This document shows positions 1 to 8,695 of a DNA stretch of 45,829 bases, one piece after another. The position numbers and the translations under genes were made by a program. The stretch comes from Gammaproteobacteria bacterium (GTDB taxonomy: Bacteria; Pseudomonadota; Gammaproteobacteria; JABDBA01): the NCBI GenBank assembly GCA_013288885.1, contig JABDBA010000002.1, positions 1-45,829 on the forward strand, in the 5' to 3' direction. Numbering within the stretch: position 1 is the first letter of the stretch; every line of letters starts with the position of its first letter. Under the pieces are notes generated by a model. The model was not told the DNA's origin. It made no database searches and saw only the letters and a program-made list of their open reading frames with translations.

Positions 1-3000
1 AATCCCGGCTTTCGTTTAAGAAATGATATTGACTTGAATGCCCAAGGTAAAGATGGCGAAACCCAATTGCATATTTACGCAAAAGGAAAAAGCCATGGCA
101 ATCGGATCGGTGATGATGCATTTGAAGCGTTTATCACCCCAGCTAATATCAATATGCAGGATGCTAATGGAAGAACAGCTCTTATAAACGCCATAGGAGC
201 TGAAGATTATGCAAAAGTTAAAATACTGTTACAACATAAACCCGATGTTGGTTTACGTGATACAACAGGCGGCATGGCTCTTTTTTATTCTTTCAACCCT
301 CCATGGAACTCAAATAATAAAGCCATTTTTGAGCTTTTATTAGAATACATCTCTATTCAGCCAAACAAGTACGATTTAATAAATGCGAAAAATAAAGAGG
401 GTTCTACGGCATTAATGGTCGTAGCTTTTAGTGGTTACTATGACGCAGCTAAATCTCTTGTAGACCACGGCGCAGATTGTAATGCGGTGGATAACAAGGG
501 CTATACGATGCTTTTCTATATGGAGAGGGAAAGTGATATCAAAATATTAGAGCTGTGTTTAAAACCGAATAGTAATATACCTCGAACAATAGCAGATATA
601 ACAACGGATCGACCAATCGTTAAAGCAATGTTAAATAAATGGTATAAAATATTTGCTGCTTTATTGGATCACCAGAAAAATTATTATGATGTGAATGTGA
701 AACGTGCGGAATGTCTGAGTATTCTTGAAGGAGCACTGAATTTAAAAGATAGCAAAGCTGCGATCATGGTGGTGGATCATTGTCCAGAACTATTAAACAA
801 GCTGTTACCAAAATTTGAAGGTGCAATTTATTTTCCGGTTATTTATGCAATGGTACAAGGTGATTTGAGTTTTGTTCAACATGTTTTTAAAAATCATTTT
901 GCTAGAATACAAAATCAAATTAATGATATTTTTTTAGCATTTTTTGAGCCTGAATCAGCGCAGGGAGGGGTGGAGTTTTTACAGAGAGAACGGCAAAAAA
1001 TAATGGACTATATTATTGAATTTTTCCAACAAAATAACATTAAATTAAATGCAGGTAATCTGCCACGGTTTTATACGTTTATAAGTATGGATAGACCTGA
1101 TATAGCAAAAGGTTTGCTGTCTATAGGTGATGAGAGCTTTCATTCAGCGCTTAACAATGATTTGGCTTTGACACCAAGCGCCAAAGCTGAGGAGGGTCGC
1201 AAGAAGAAAAATACTGGGCGTATCCTCGTAAATGATCATGGTGTAAATAATTTTGATGAAAATGGCATGAACGCGTTGATGCGGGCTTGTGAGAAAGGCG
1301 ATCATGCGGAAGTGGTGAAGCTTAAAAACTTGGGGGCTTCTGTTCTGCTGCGAAATACACAGAATGATTCTGCGCTCGATTATGCAGTAACAAGTGGAAA
1401 TCGGGATACCGTAGATGAAGTTTTTGTACAGAGTGGTCAGCTCGATCACGAAAATAGTGAGGGGTATACTCCTGTTGAATTAGCGTTATTAAAACGCCAT
1501 TATGATATTTTTGAATATTTTTTCAATCATCAATTCTATGAAAGTAATATCATATCAAGAAATGAACGACTTTTACTTTTGGCACGTAGTGAAGGCGAGG
1601 AAAAAGTAGCAGATATACTAGTTAAAAAAAATCCTGACTTAAAAAAATCTGACGATGCTTTACCCAAAGGAAAATATGCACTAAAAATGGCGTATGCAAT
1701 TTATACGAGAAAAATAGAACGTGTGAAGGAAATATGTGAAAAAAACTTTGCTGATCTTGAAGAAGAAGGTGAAATTAAAAAGGTTATAATCTTTTTAACT
1801 GGTGCTATTTCTAAGGAGCAGGAACATGAGGCACAGGAACATATTATTGCTTTAAGTGAACTATTAGAATATTTCACAGCATTCTTAAGAAAAAACGAAT
1901 ATCGTGATCTTTTTACTCAAGATGAATTTAACTTCGAGAAGCTATTTAACTTTATCTTCTTTAATAAAATGAGTTTTTTGCGCAGTTTCGTTAGGGTCTG
2001 CGATAAGAGTTTTTATTCACTTCGCAAAGATGTGGAAATAGGATCTCACACATTTCATAACATTAATATATTCGAGCTTGCCGTATTAACGAATAATGTA
2101 GAAGCTTGCAAAATATTTAAAGAAAATGGCGCTGATCTTGCACAGCGAAATAGCGCAGGAGATACTTTATTGCATGTAGCAATGATCGCACCTGAAGAAT
2201 GTACTGAAGTGGTTAGTTTTTTGCTAGAGAATGGTGTCGATGTTAACGCAGTGAACAATTATGGTCAAACAGCTCTTATGGTAGCACGGGACGTTAAAAA
2301 TTCCGATCGAGCTGATGCGAGCTTGTTAAAATCCAGAGGCGGTATTACCCATCGCCGCTTTGGGCAAAGCGAGTATCTTCAACTCGTTTTTATGGTCGTA
2401 GTTTCTATATTGGGTACGGGGTTTTTGTTTTGTTGTCACTATAACCTGCGGCGACGCTTATCTAATAACAACCAGCCTCTGCGTAGCGAAACTCCAACTG
2501 CTCTTCCCGCTCAAGCTGATAGTATAACAGAGGACACTTCCGTACCACCCACTACAAATTCTGCTGCAAGTGCAAGCAATACTTCCCTCAGACTTCGTGC
2601 TAATAGACAGCAACAACCTGAATATGCGTCAGCCAACCCAAATAATTCTGCAATTGTGGAGCAGGCCACTGAAGAAAAATTGGCTGATCAAAAAGCGTTG
2701 GTTGGGCAAGAAGAAAAAAGACGATGCGATGAATATGACCGATTAAAGCAGAAAATTGTTCGGCTGGAAGAAATATTGGCTGGATGTAAAGAGATGATCT
2801 GCAACATTGCAGAAATACACAAAAATTTTATCGATTTTATCAATAACCGCTATCAGGGTCTATTAGAAATTGAGTTAAAATTTAAAGATTTTCATTTGAA
2901 AAAAGAGTTAACAGGTAGGAGAAGAGCTTGCGCCGAAGCTATGGCTACTAGCTCAGTGGGCGAGTTTGAAGAGAGGATGCAAAAGATAAGTGCGGAGTTG

Positions 3001-5082
3001 GTCAAGGCTTCTCAGTTTGTTGATATGCCAACGCAAGAATTAAAAAAAAATGAGGAATGGAAAGCAGTATGTACCTTATTAGATACACAAGCAAAGCCAT
3101 TACTTGACGAAATAACAAAATATTATAAGAAAATTGCAGAGAATTTTCAGGAAGTAAAGGAAACAGAAGATGCAATATATGCAGCAAACGCAGCGCCTAG
3201 GAAAAAATTACCGGCTGGTAGTAATAAACCACGCAGCATTCATATAAGGTCATCTGCTTCAACCTCGACTTCTTCAGCTTCAGCCTCAAGTTCTTTCAAC
3301 TCAAACATCTCAACGGGGTCGGAATCACATGATGGCCAAGATGAAAATGATGAAAAACCTACTCCTCCTCCTAAACGCATTAACAAATGGACAAATCTAA
3401 ACCCTACATCATCATCTGTTCCTAATAAACCGCCATCAGCATCAAAACCAACATCAACGCCAGCGCAGCCGGCAAAAACAGCATTGGTTGCTACCCGTGT
3501 TCCTTACAAAATAGGGCGCGCGGTACGCAGAAATTATATATTTGAATATTTGCGCAGAATAGCGCTGATATTGGCCAGTCATAAATCTGATGTGACTAAA
3601 AATACTGCAGATAATACCCGGGAAAACACCAAAAGAACTATATGCGCATTACAGCATTTGTTGGCGCGTTTAAACCTCGCTTTGCTGCGTTATGAACGTA
3701 CTTCTGAAACTGCAGAAAGAGCTGAAGAACGTACAGCTACTAGTCATGCGATACATCAGATTTTGCGAGATGATGATGCGATTATCACGACAGCGCAACA
3801 AACAGTCAAAACGGTATATGTTAAATTGCTAACAGAGAGCAGCCCTACCGAAGAAAAAACCGCCATTTTATTAGCAGGAGAAATAGAAAGTCTTTTAGGT
3901 AAGCTTCCACAAAGAGAACTGGATGAGCAAAGAAGTCAACTAATAATAGAAAGGATATTCCAACCGTCAACGAATGTGCAAGGGTTGCTTAATGATTATT
4001 ATACAAAGCTTACCAGCACCAATCGGGTAAGTGATGATAAAGAAGTTGAAGATGAAAGTTATGCATTACACGTGCGCAATGAATTAATACCTGTAATTAA
4101 TCGGTTGTTCTGTCTTGGTATTAAAGAATTAAAAGCTAAAAGCGTATCTACGTCGGCTTCATTTTCTCAAGACACTGCTGTTGATCCGAGAAAGCTATTT
4201 TTATTTCCCACAGAAAATCTACTGGATCTTCCCGCCGCAGTTGCGCTATTTTCAATGATTGGTGAACGGACTTATAAAGAAAAAGACAAAACTATTAAAG
4301 GAAAAGAAAAGGCTATGAAAGAATTTATTGTGAAATGCCAACAGCTTAAAGGCATGGAATATCACGAAGTTTCAGCCGCAATCGATATAAAAATTTCAGC
4401 CCGTATTCCAGATGAAATTATAAAAGACTCTTATTTATTAATCGAGAGTAGTGGCAGAAAAGAATCCTATCGTTATAGGCTCGTGAGATTTTTTCACATT
4501 AACAAAAGGGGAGAATTATGCGAAGTCGCGATTGATGATATGGATGGTTTGCGTGAAGATTTGGAAGAATTAATTCGTTTAAAACAAGCGTCACATTTAG
4601 AAAAGAAAAAACTAGAATTGCTTGAGAAGCACCGCATTGCAATTCATGAAAGTATCGTCCGTGAAATGGTACGCGACTTGTGCGTGATGGCTTATGAAAT
4701 CAATCCGAACAAATGTAACCCTGATGATGTTGATAAAATCTTTCAAACAAAAAAACCCAGCCGTGTTTCGTCAGTGAGTACGAGTAGTACTAACTCATCC
4801 AGTGTTTCATCAGCGAGCAGTTCTGCAATGCACGGCGTAAGTGTTTGGGGAGATGATGAGCCGGAGCTTGATGAAGAGGAGCCAACTGAAGAGTTTCCTG
4901 AACTAGCGAGTACTCAGCCATTGCCTGGCAGTGGAAGTAGTGGAATGGCTCGACGTTTATCTGCCAGTATGTCTATACTTTCGCCTCCAAGCACAGATAC
5001 AAGCACAAGTTCGGTAAAAAGTAGTGGCCCTAGTTCTACCAGTAGTTCTGTTTCTAGTAACATCTCACGAAATTCCTTCTAA
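1..5082 (+). CDS. Giant ankyrin-repeat membrane protein, 5' end cut by window
   Basis: The reading frame is open from base 1, and the first codons already spell an ankyrin-like stretch (DLNAQGKDGETQLH), so the start lies upstream; the TTG at 34 is not a convincing start. Ankyrin-like units are visible near 28-130, 150-270, 385-500, 1240-1360, 1440-1540 and 2060-2290 (for example GADCNAVDNKGYT, GVDVNAVNNYGQTAL). A hydrophobic segment follows at about 2374-2445, then basic residues, a charged probable coiled coil (about 2660-2830), a Ser/Thr-rich and Pro-rich linker (3240-3470), and a C-terminal domain (about 4190-4720) shared with the next gene. The tail has an acidic block (about 4850-4905) and a Ser-rich end. 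Ankyrin proteins of this build in Legionellales are often secreted effectors, but a secretion role here is inference. The function is unknown. The downstream paralogue starts 28 bp after the stop. Confidence 0.85.
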   Translation, partial: NPGFRLRNDIDLNAQGKDGETQLHIYAKGKSHGNRIGDDAFEAFITPANINMQDANGRTALINAIGAEDYAKVKILLQHKPDVGLRDTTGGMALFYSFNPPWNSNNKAIFELLLEYISIQPNKYDLINAKNKEGSTALMVVAFSGYYDAAKSLVDHGADCNAVDNKGYTMLFYMERESDIKILELCLKPNSNIPRTIADITTDRPIVKAMLNKWYKIFAALLDHQKNYYDVNVKRAECLSILEGALNLKDSKAAIMVVDHCPELLNKLLPKFEGAIYFPVIYAMVQGDLSFVQHVFKNHFARIQNQINDIFLAFFEPESAQGGVEFLQRERQKIMDYIIEFFQQNNIKLNAGNLPRFYTFISMDRPDIAKGLLSIGDESFHSALNNDLALTPSAKAEEGRKKKNTGRILVNDHGVNNFDENGMNALMRACEKGDHAEVVKLKNLGASVLLRNTQNDSALDYAVTSGNRDTVDEVFVQSGQLDHENSEGYTPVELALLKRHYDIFEYFFNHQFYESNIISRNERLLLLARSEGEEKVADILVKKNPDLKKSDDALPKGKYALKMAYAIYTRKIERVKEICEKNFADLEEEGEIKKVIIFLTGAISKEQEHEAQEHIIALSELLEYFTAFLRKNEYRDLFTQDEFNFEKLFNFIFFNKMSFLRSFVRVCDKSFYSLRKDVEIGSHTFHNINIFELAVLTNNVEACKIFKENGADLAQRNSAGDTLLHVAMIAPEECTEVVSFLLENGVDVNAVNNYGQTALMVARDVKNSDRADASLLKSRGGITHRRFGQSEYLQLVFMVVVSILGTGFLFCCHYNLRRRLSNNNQPLRSETPTALPAQADSITEDTSVPPTTNSAASASNTSLRLRANRQQQPEYASANPNNSAIVEQATEEKLADQKALVGQEEKRRCDEYDRLKQKIVRLEEILAGCKEMICNIAEIHKNFIDFINNRYQGLLEIELKFKDFHLKKELTGRRRACAEAMATSSVGEFEERMQKISAELVKASQFVDMPTQELKKNEEWKAVCTLLDTQAKPLLDEITKYYKKIAENFQEVKETEDAIYAANAAPRKKLPAGSNKPRSIHIRSSASTSTSSASASSSFNSNISTGSESHDGQDENDEKPTPPPKRINKWTNLNPTSSSVPNKPPSASKPTSTPAQPAKTALVATRVPYKIGRAVRRNYIFEYLRRIALILASHKSDVTKNTADNTRENTKRTICALQHLLARLNLALLRYERTSETAERAEERTATSHAIHQILRDDDAIITTAQQTVKTVYVKLLTESSPTEEKTAILLAGEIESLLGKLPQRELDEQRSQLIIERIFQPSTNVQGLLNDYYTKLTSTNRVSDDKEVEDESYALHVRNELIPVINRLFCLGIKELKAKSVSTSASFSQDTAVDPRKLFLFPTENLLDLPAAVALFSMIGERTYKEKDKTIKGKEKAMKEFIVKCQQLKGMEYHEVSAAIDIKISARIPDEIIKDSYLLIESSGRKESYRYRLVRFFHINKRGELCEVAIDDMDGLREDLEELIRLKQASHLEKKKLELLEKHRIAIHESIVREMVRDLCVMAYEINPNKCNPDDVDKIFQTKKPSRVSSVSTSSTNSSSVSSASSSAMHGVSVWGDDEPELDEEEPTEEFPELASTQPLPGSGSSGMARRLSASMSILSPPSTDTSTSSVKSSGPSSTSSSVSSNISRNSF

Positions 5083-5110
5083 CCCCCATTCAGCAGGAAA
5101 ATAACAAACC

Positions 5111-8100
5111 ATGTTCGCAAAATTTAAAGAATCATTTGTAGGTGGGAATATTGGTTTTGCTCGCTATATCAATGCCTCTGTTAATCCTACTCTACCGGCC
5201 TGGCGAGCTGTTTCATGGCGTGACGGCCTGACCTCGGCCAATATTCAAGCTTTGGGTTTGAATGTGTTAGATGCGGTGGTCAGTATTGGTGCTAGTGCAT
5301 TTAAAGCGAGTACAATTTCCAATCCTTATTGGGAGCTGAGTATAAGTATTGTCATGACGGGTGAGTTTACTCGTAACCTAAGCAAATTACTGCATCAAAA
5401 TGGATGGTTGCCGCAATGGACGCCGACAGTAGCTAAAGAGCTAACCTTATTAATTGGTTTTACGCAAATTGCCAACAGCGCGCTTGATGGCTATGTGCTG
5501 AACGACATTACGTTTAAAACGTTGTCGACCTTGGGGCAGCAAATCGCATTACGCAACGGTTTTGATACAGCATTAGCGAATCGCATTACTGATTTTTCCA
5601 GTCACTGCCTGGTTTTGGCGGGTAGAGAAGCGTATAACACCCTCACCCGATCGCACGTGGTAAAAATGTTGCAATCGATCAATCTGATGAGCCATATCAG
5701 AAATGAAACCACTTACGTTAAGACGCCATCGGGGTTCCATCTGATATCACAAACGGTATCTTTCGAAGCTAATAATACTTTACATCAAAGAACCACCGAA
5801 TATCTGGGTAGAGGTTGGAATTTTATTTTGGGTCGCTTATCGCCGCCAAGCATATTTGCTGCGGCGGAAACGGTGGTGGCAGATCCAAAATATAAAATGG
5901 AGGTTCTGCCTGTAAATATTTTGGGTAACAACGATGTAAGTTCAAATAATTTAAAAAATATTATGCGTCAAAAGTTGAATATCGTGAGAGACTATCTTTA
6001 CATTTGTGATGCGGACGTTTTTTCAAAGCGCGGTACTTACCAAGTAGGCGATCAAGTTTTTGATAATATTAATTTGGTACAATATGCAATATTGATCAAT
6101 CGTACCGATGTTTTTCCAACATTTAAGGAAGTTGGTGTTGATTTTACCCAGCGTGATTCCGACGGAAATACTTTGTTGCACACAGCAATGATGTTGCCTG
6201 AAGATAGGACGTGGCTTGCCCAATTTTTGTTAGATAATCATGCGGCTATCAACATACTAAATAAAGTGACTAAAACAGCATTGGATATTGCTTATGGTCA
6301 CAAAGGGTCAGAGCAAGCTCAAAATAATATAAAATTTTTAGAATCCAGGGGCGCGTTGTGGTCTGGCTGGCGTCCGAAGGAATGTAGTTCAAACGATTGG
6401 GGTAAAATTGGGGGGGTATTTTTTATTAGTGTTGGGCTATCCCCATTTCTTTTTTTTGCAAGAAATTTACTTTCTCAGTGTTTTTCAAATCAACAAATGT
6501 TTAGAACACCGCGGCCTCAACAACCAACCCAAGCAGATGCTGAAGCGAAAGCGGAAAATTCAGCAAGAGGTCAAACATCTAATACTAATGGGGAAAACGC
6601 CCATAATAGTGTGACGCGTCGTCGCCAAAGACCCCAGGAAAATACTGGTGAGGAAGTTCAACAAACTAATAATAACACCGAAAGTAAAGAAGCTGAGCCA
6701 AAGCGCTTAGCTAGAGAAAATATAATCCAAGAAGAAAAGGTAATACAACAAAAAGAAAAATTGACTGCAGAGGCGGAAAGTAAAATTAAAGATATTAGAG
6801 GGGATTTATTAGCCTGTACAAATACACTTGTAGAAATTAAAAGTCTGCATGATAAAATTATCGATTTTAATAAAAATATTTATGCAGGTTATTTAGAGCG
6901 GAATTTAAAGCCCAATGATGTTCGTTTGCAAGATGATTTGCTTGCCTGTTCAAGGGAAGTCCAGCACAACTTTGATATGGGTATAATTTCTAGAAGCCAA
7001 AGCAAAATAATAGAATTATTGGGTAATCTAGATGAAAAATTAGTAACTCCTTTGCTAGATGAATTAAAAAAGTACTATGATACCCTTAATAGCAAATATG
7101 AAAATTTATTATCTAAAGCAAAAGAAATATCTGAAAAGGACCCCATAAAGAAAAAAGTGCAGAGTTATGAAGCGGCTGCGCCAGAAATTAAGGTTGATAA
7201 TGATCAAGCTCATGATACTGAAAAACCAGTACGTATTAATAAGTTTTTTTTCACCGCCCCAGCTAATACAAATAGTGGTGCAAAAGGTCCGTCAGTAAAA
7301 TTAGCACCTGCTAAAACATCGACAGTAGTTACCAGAAATAGCGAGTCAAAAAAAGGGACTGAATATAAAAAATATTTGTGTGAATATGTTTGTAAAATGG
7401 CAGTCATTTATTTTAACTATAAAGCTAAGGGTGCGACTGACAGAAATACCGAGATAAATAAAAAAAATACCGCCTTAGCGTTGGCACATTTGTTAATTCG
7501 CATAAATTTAGTTTTAATGTTTGAGGCTTCTACTTCTGTCGAGCGAGAAGAAAAAGAAAACCAACGTACAGCGTATCATCATGCCTTAAAAAATATTCTT
7601 GAAAACCCGGTTATTGTTATTGCTTCTATAGGAGATTTTATTGCGGCAATAGAGCCTAAATTTGAAACAGCATTGTTGAGGGAGGGTAGAAAAAAAATTA
7701 ATAAATGGTATCAAGAAATACTAGATCTAATTAATACCGGCCGCAGCAAAGAAGAATTAGACAACCAAGTAAGAAAAGATAAGGTTGATAGATTTTTTGA
7801 TATTCCAACAGATGAACTCGATGCATTGGTTCGCCGTTTTCATGGTTCTATAATAAGTAATGATCGATTTGGTTCTAACCAAGAACAAGAAGATGAAGGT
7901 ATTGAGTGTGAATTGCGTGAAAAACTTATACCTGAAATTATACAATTGTGGTTTAAGGAACCAGTTAAAACAAAAACTAAAACAGCTGAAGTTGCTACCC
8001 ATCTTCCTGCTAGTACGGTTGTACCCGACAATTTATTTCCGCTATATCATGATTCTGATGTAAGTGCCGCATTAGTCATGTTTGCAATGATTGGTGAGCG

Positions 8101-8695
8101 TCATTACAAGGGTAAGAAATTCGCTGATTTTATCAAAAAATGTAGCCAATTGGGCAACATGGAACATCATGAAGTTGTAGTTTCAACAAAGTTGCGTGTT
8201 GCAAAATCAATGCCGATAATTACGGAGAGGCATAAATCATCTTATTTATTGGTTGAAGCCACTATGTTCCCTGGTGCAATGGGTCATGAACTTGCAAAGT
8301 TTTTTTATATAAATAATAAAAAAGATGTATTTGAAGTCGATATTATTGATGTGCCGGGGTTAAGAGATGCATTGGATGATTTAATTAAAGCTAAGAAAAG
8401 TCCAAATTTCGAAGATAAAAAACACAGTTTATTTAATAAATATCGCATGCTCATTCATGAAAGTCTTGAAAGAAAAGCAGTACGAGAATTGTGTATGATG
8501 GCTTATAAAATCAACACTAATAAATCACTTTCTGCACCAATAGCTCTAACCACAGCAAGTACCAGCAGTGTTTCGTCAGTTGCATCGCCGTTATCAGCAA
8601 GTATGTCTACAATGCTCAGTAGAAGTTCAATAGAAGATGATGATATGAGTTCTGTTTCTAGTAGCCGTTCGCGAAGTTCTTTGGCGCCTGGTTAA
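5111..8695 (+). CDS. Ankyrin-repeat membrane protein, paralogue of the upstream gene
   Basis: 1194 aa, ATG preceded by AGGA at a slightly long distance. The N-terminal ~290 residues (FVGGNIGFARYINASVNP...) have no counterpart in the visible part of the upstream protein. From about 6000 onward the two proteins run in parallel: a pair of ankyrin units (6060-6260, GVDFTQRDSDGNTLLHTAM), a hydrophobic segment at about 6400-6475, a charged coiled-coil-like stretch (6690-7140), a linker with EKPVRINK (upstream gene: KRINKW), a helical block, and a C-terminal domain (8030-8530) with MFAMIGERHYKGK and RELCMMAYKINTNK matching FSMIGERTYKEK and RDLCVMAYEINPNK. It ends in a Ser-rich tail with the same LSASMS string. 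A run of seven G at about 6410-6416 sits in the membrane-segment codons. Function unknown; candidate effector by architecture only. Its stop codon directly abuts the ptsP stop on the other strand. Confidence 0.85.
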   Translation: MFAKFKESFVGGNIGFARYINASVNPTLPAWRAVSWRDGLTSANIQALGLNVLDAVVSIGASAFKASTISNPYWELSISIVMTGEFTRNLSKLLHQNGWLPQWTPTVAKELTLLIGFTQIANSALDGYVLNDITFKTLSTLGQQIALRNGFDTALANRITDFSSHCLVLAGREAYNTLTRSHVVKMLQSINLMSHIRNETTYVKTPSGFHLISQTVSFEANNTLHQRTTEYLGRGWNFILGRLSPPSIFAAAETVVADPKYKMEVLPVNILGNNDVSSNNLKNIMRQKLNIVRDYLYICDADVFSKRGTYQVGDQVFDNINLVQYAILINRTDVFPTFKEVGVDFTQRDSDGNTLLHTAMMLPEDRTWLAQFLLDNHAAINILNKVTKTALDIAYGHKGSEQAQNNIKFLESRGALWSGWRPKECSSNDWGKIGGVFFISVGLSPFLFFARNLLSQCFSNQQMFRTPRPQQPTQADAEAKAENSARGQTSNTNGENAHNSVTRRRQRPQENTGEEVQQTNNNTESKEAEPKRLARENIIQEEKVIQQKEKLTAEAESKIKDIRGDLLACTNTLVEIKSLHDKIIDFNKNIYAGYLERNLKPNDVRLQDDLLACSREVQHNFDMGIISRSQSKIIELLGNLDEKLVTPLLDELKKYYDTLNSKYENLLSKAKEISEKDPIKKKVQSYEAAAPEIKVDNDQAHDTEKPVRINKFFFTAPANTNSGAKGPSVKLAPAKTSTVVTRNSESKKGTEYKKYLCEYVCKMAVIYFNYKAKGATDRNTEINKKNTALALAHLLIRINLVLMFEASTSVEREEKENQRTAYHHALKNILENPVIVIASIGDFIAAIEPKFETALLREGRKKINKWYQEILDLINTGRSKEELDNQVRKDKVDRFFDIPTDELDALVRRFHGSIISNDRFGSNQEQEDEGIECELREKLIPEIIQLWFKEPVKTKTKTAEVATHLPASTVVPDNLFPLYHDSDVSAALVMFAMIGERHYKGKKFADFIKKCSQLGNMEHHEVVVSTKLRVAKSMPIITERHKSSYLLVEATMFPGAMGHELAKFFYINNKKDVFEVDIIDVPGLRDALDDLIKAKKSPNFEDKKHSLFNKYRMLIHESLERKAVRELCMMAYKINTNKSLSAPIALTTASTSSVSSVASPLSASMSTMLSRSSIEDDDMSSVSSSRSRSSLAPG

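Noticed and set aside
3240..3330. Ser/Thr-rich stretch in the first ankyrin gene as a DNA tandem repeat
   Set aside because: Codons vary irregularly; it is low-complexity protein, not a true nucleotide tandem repeat.
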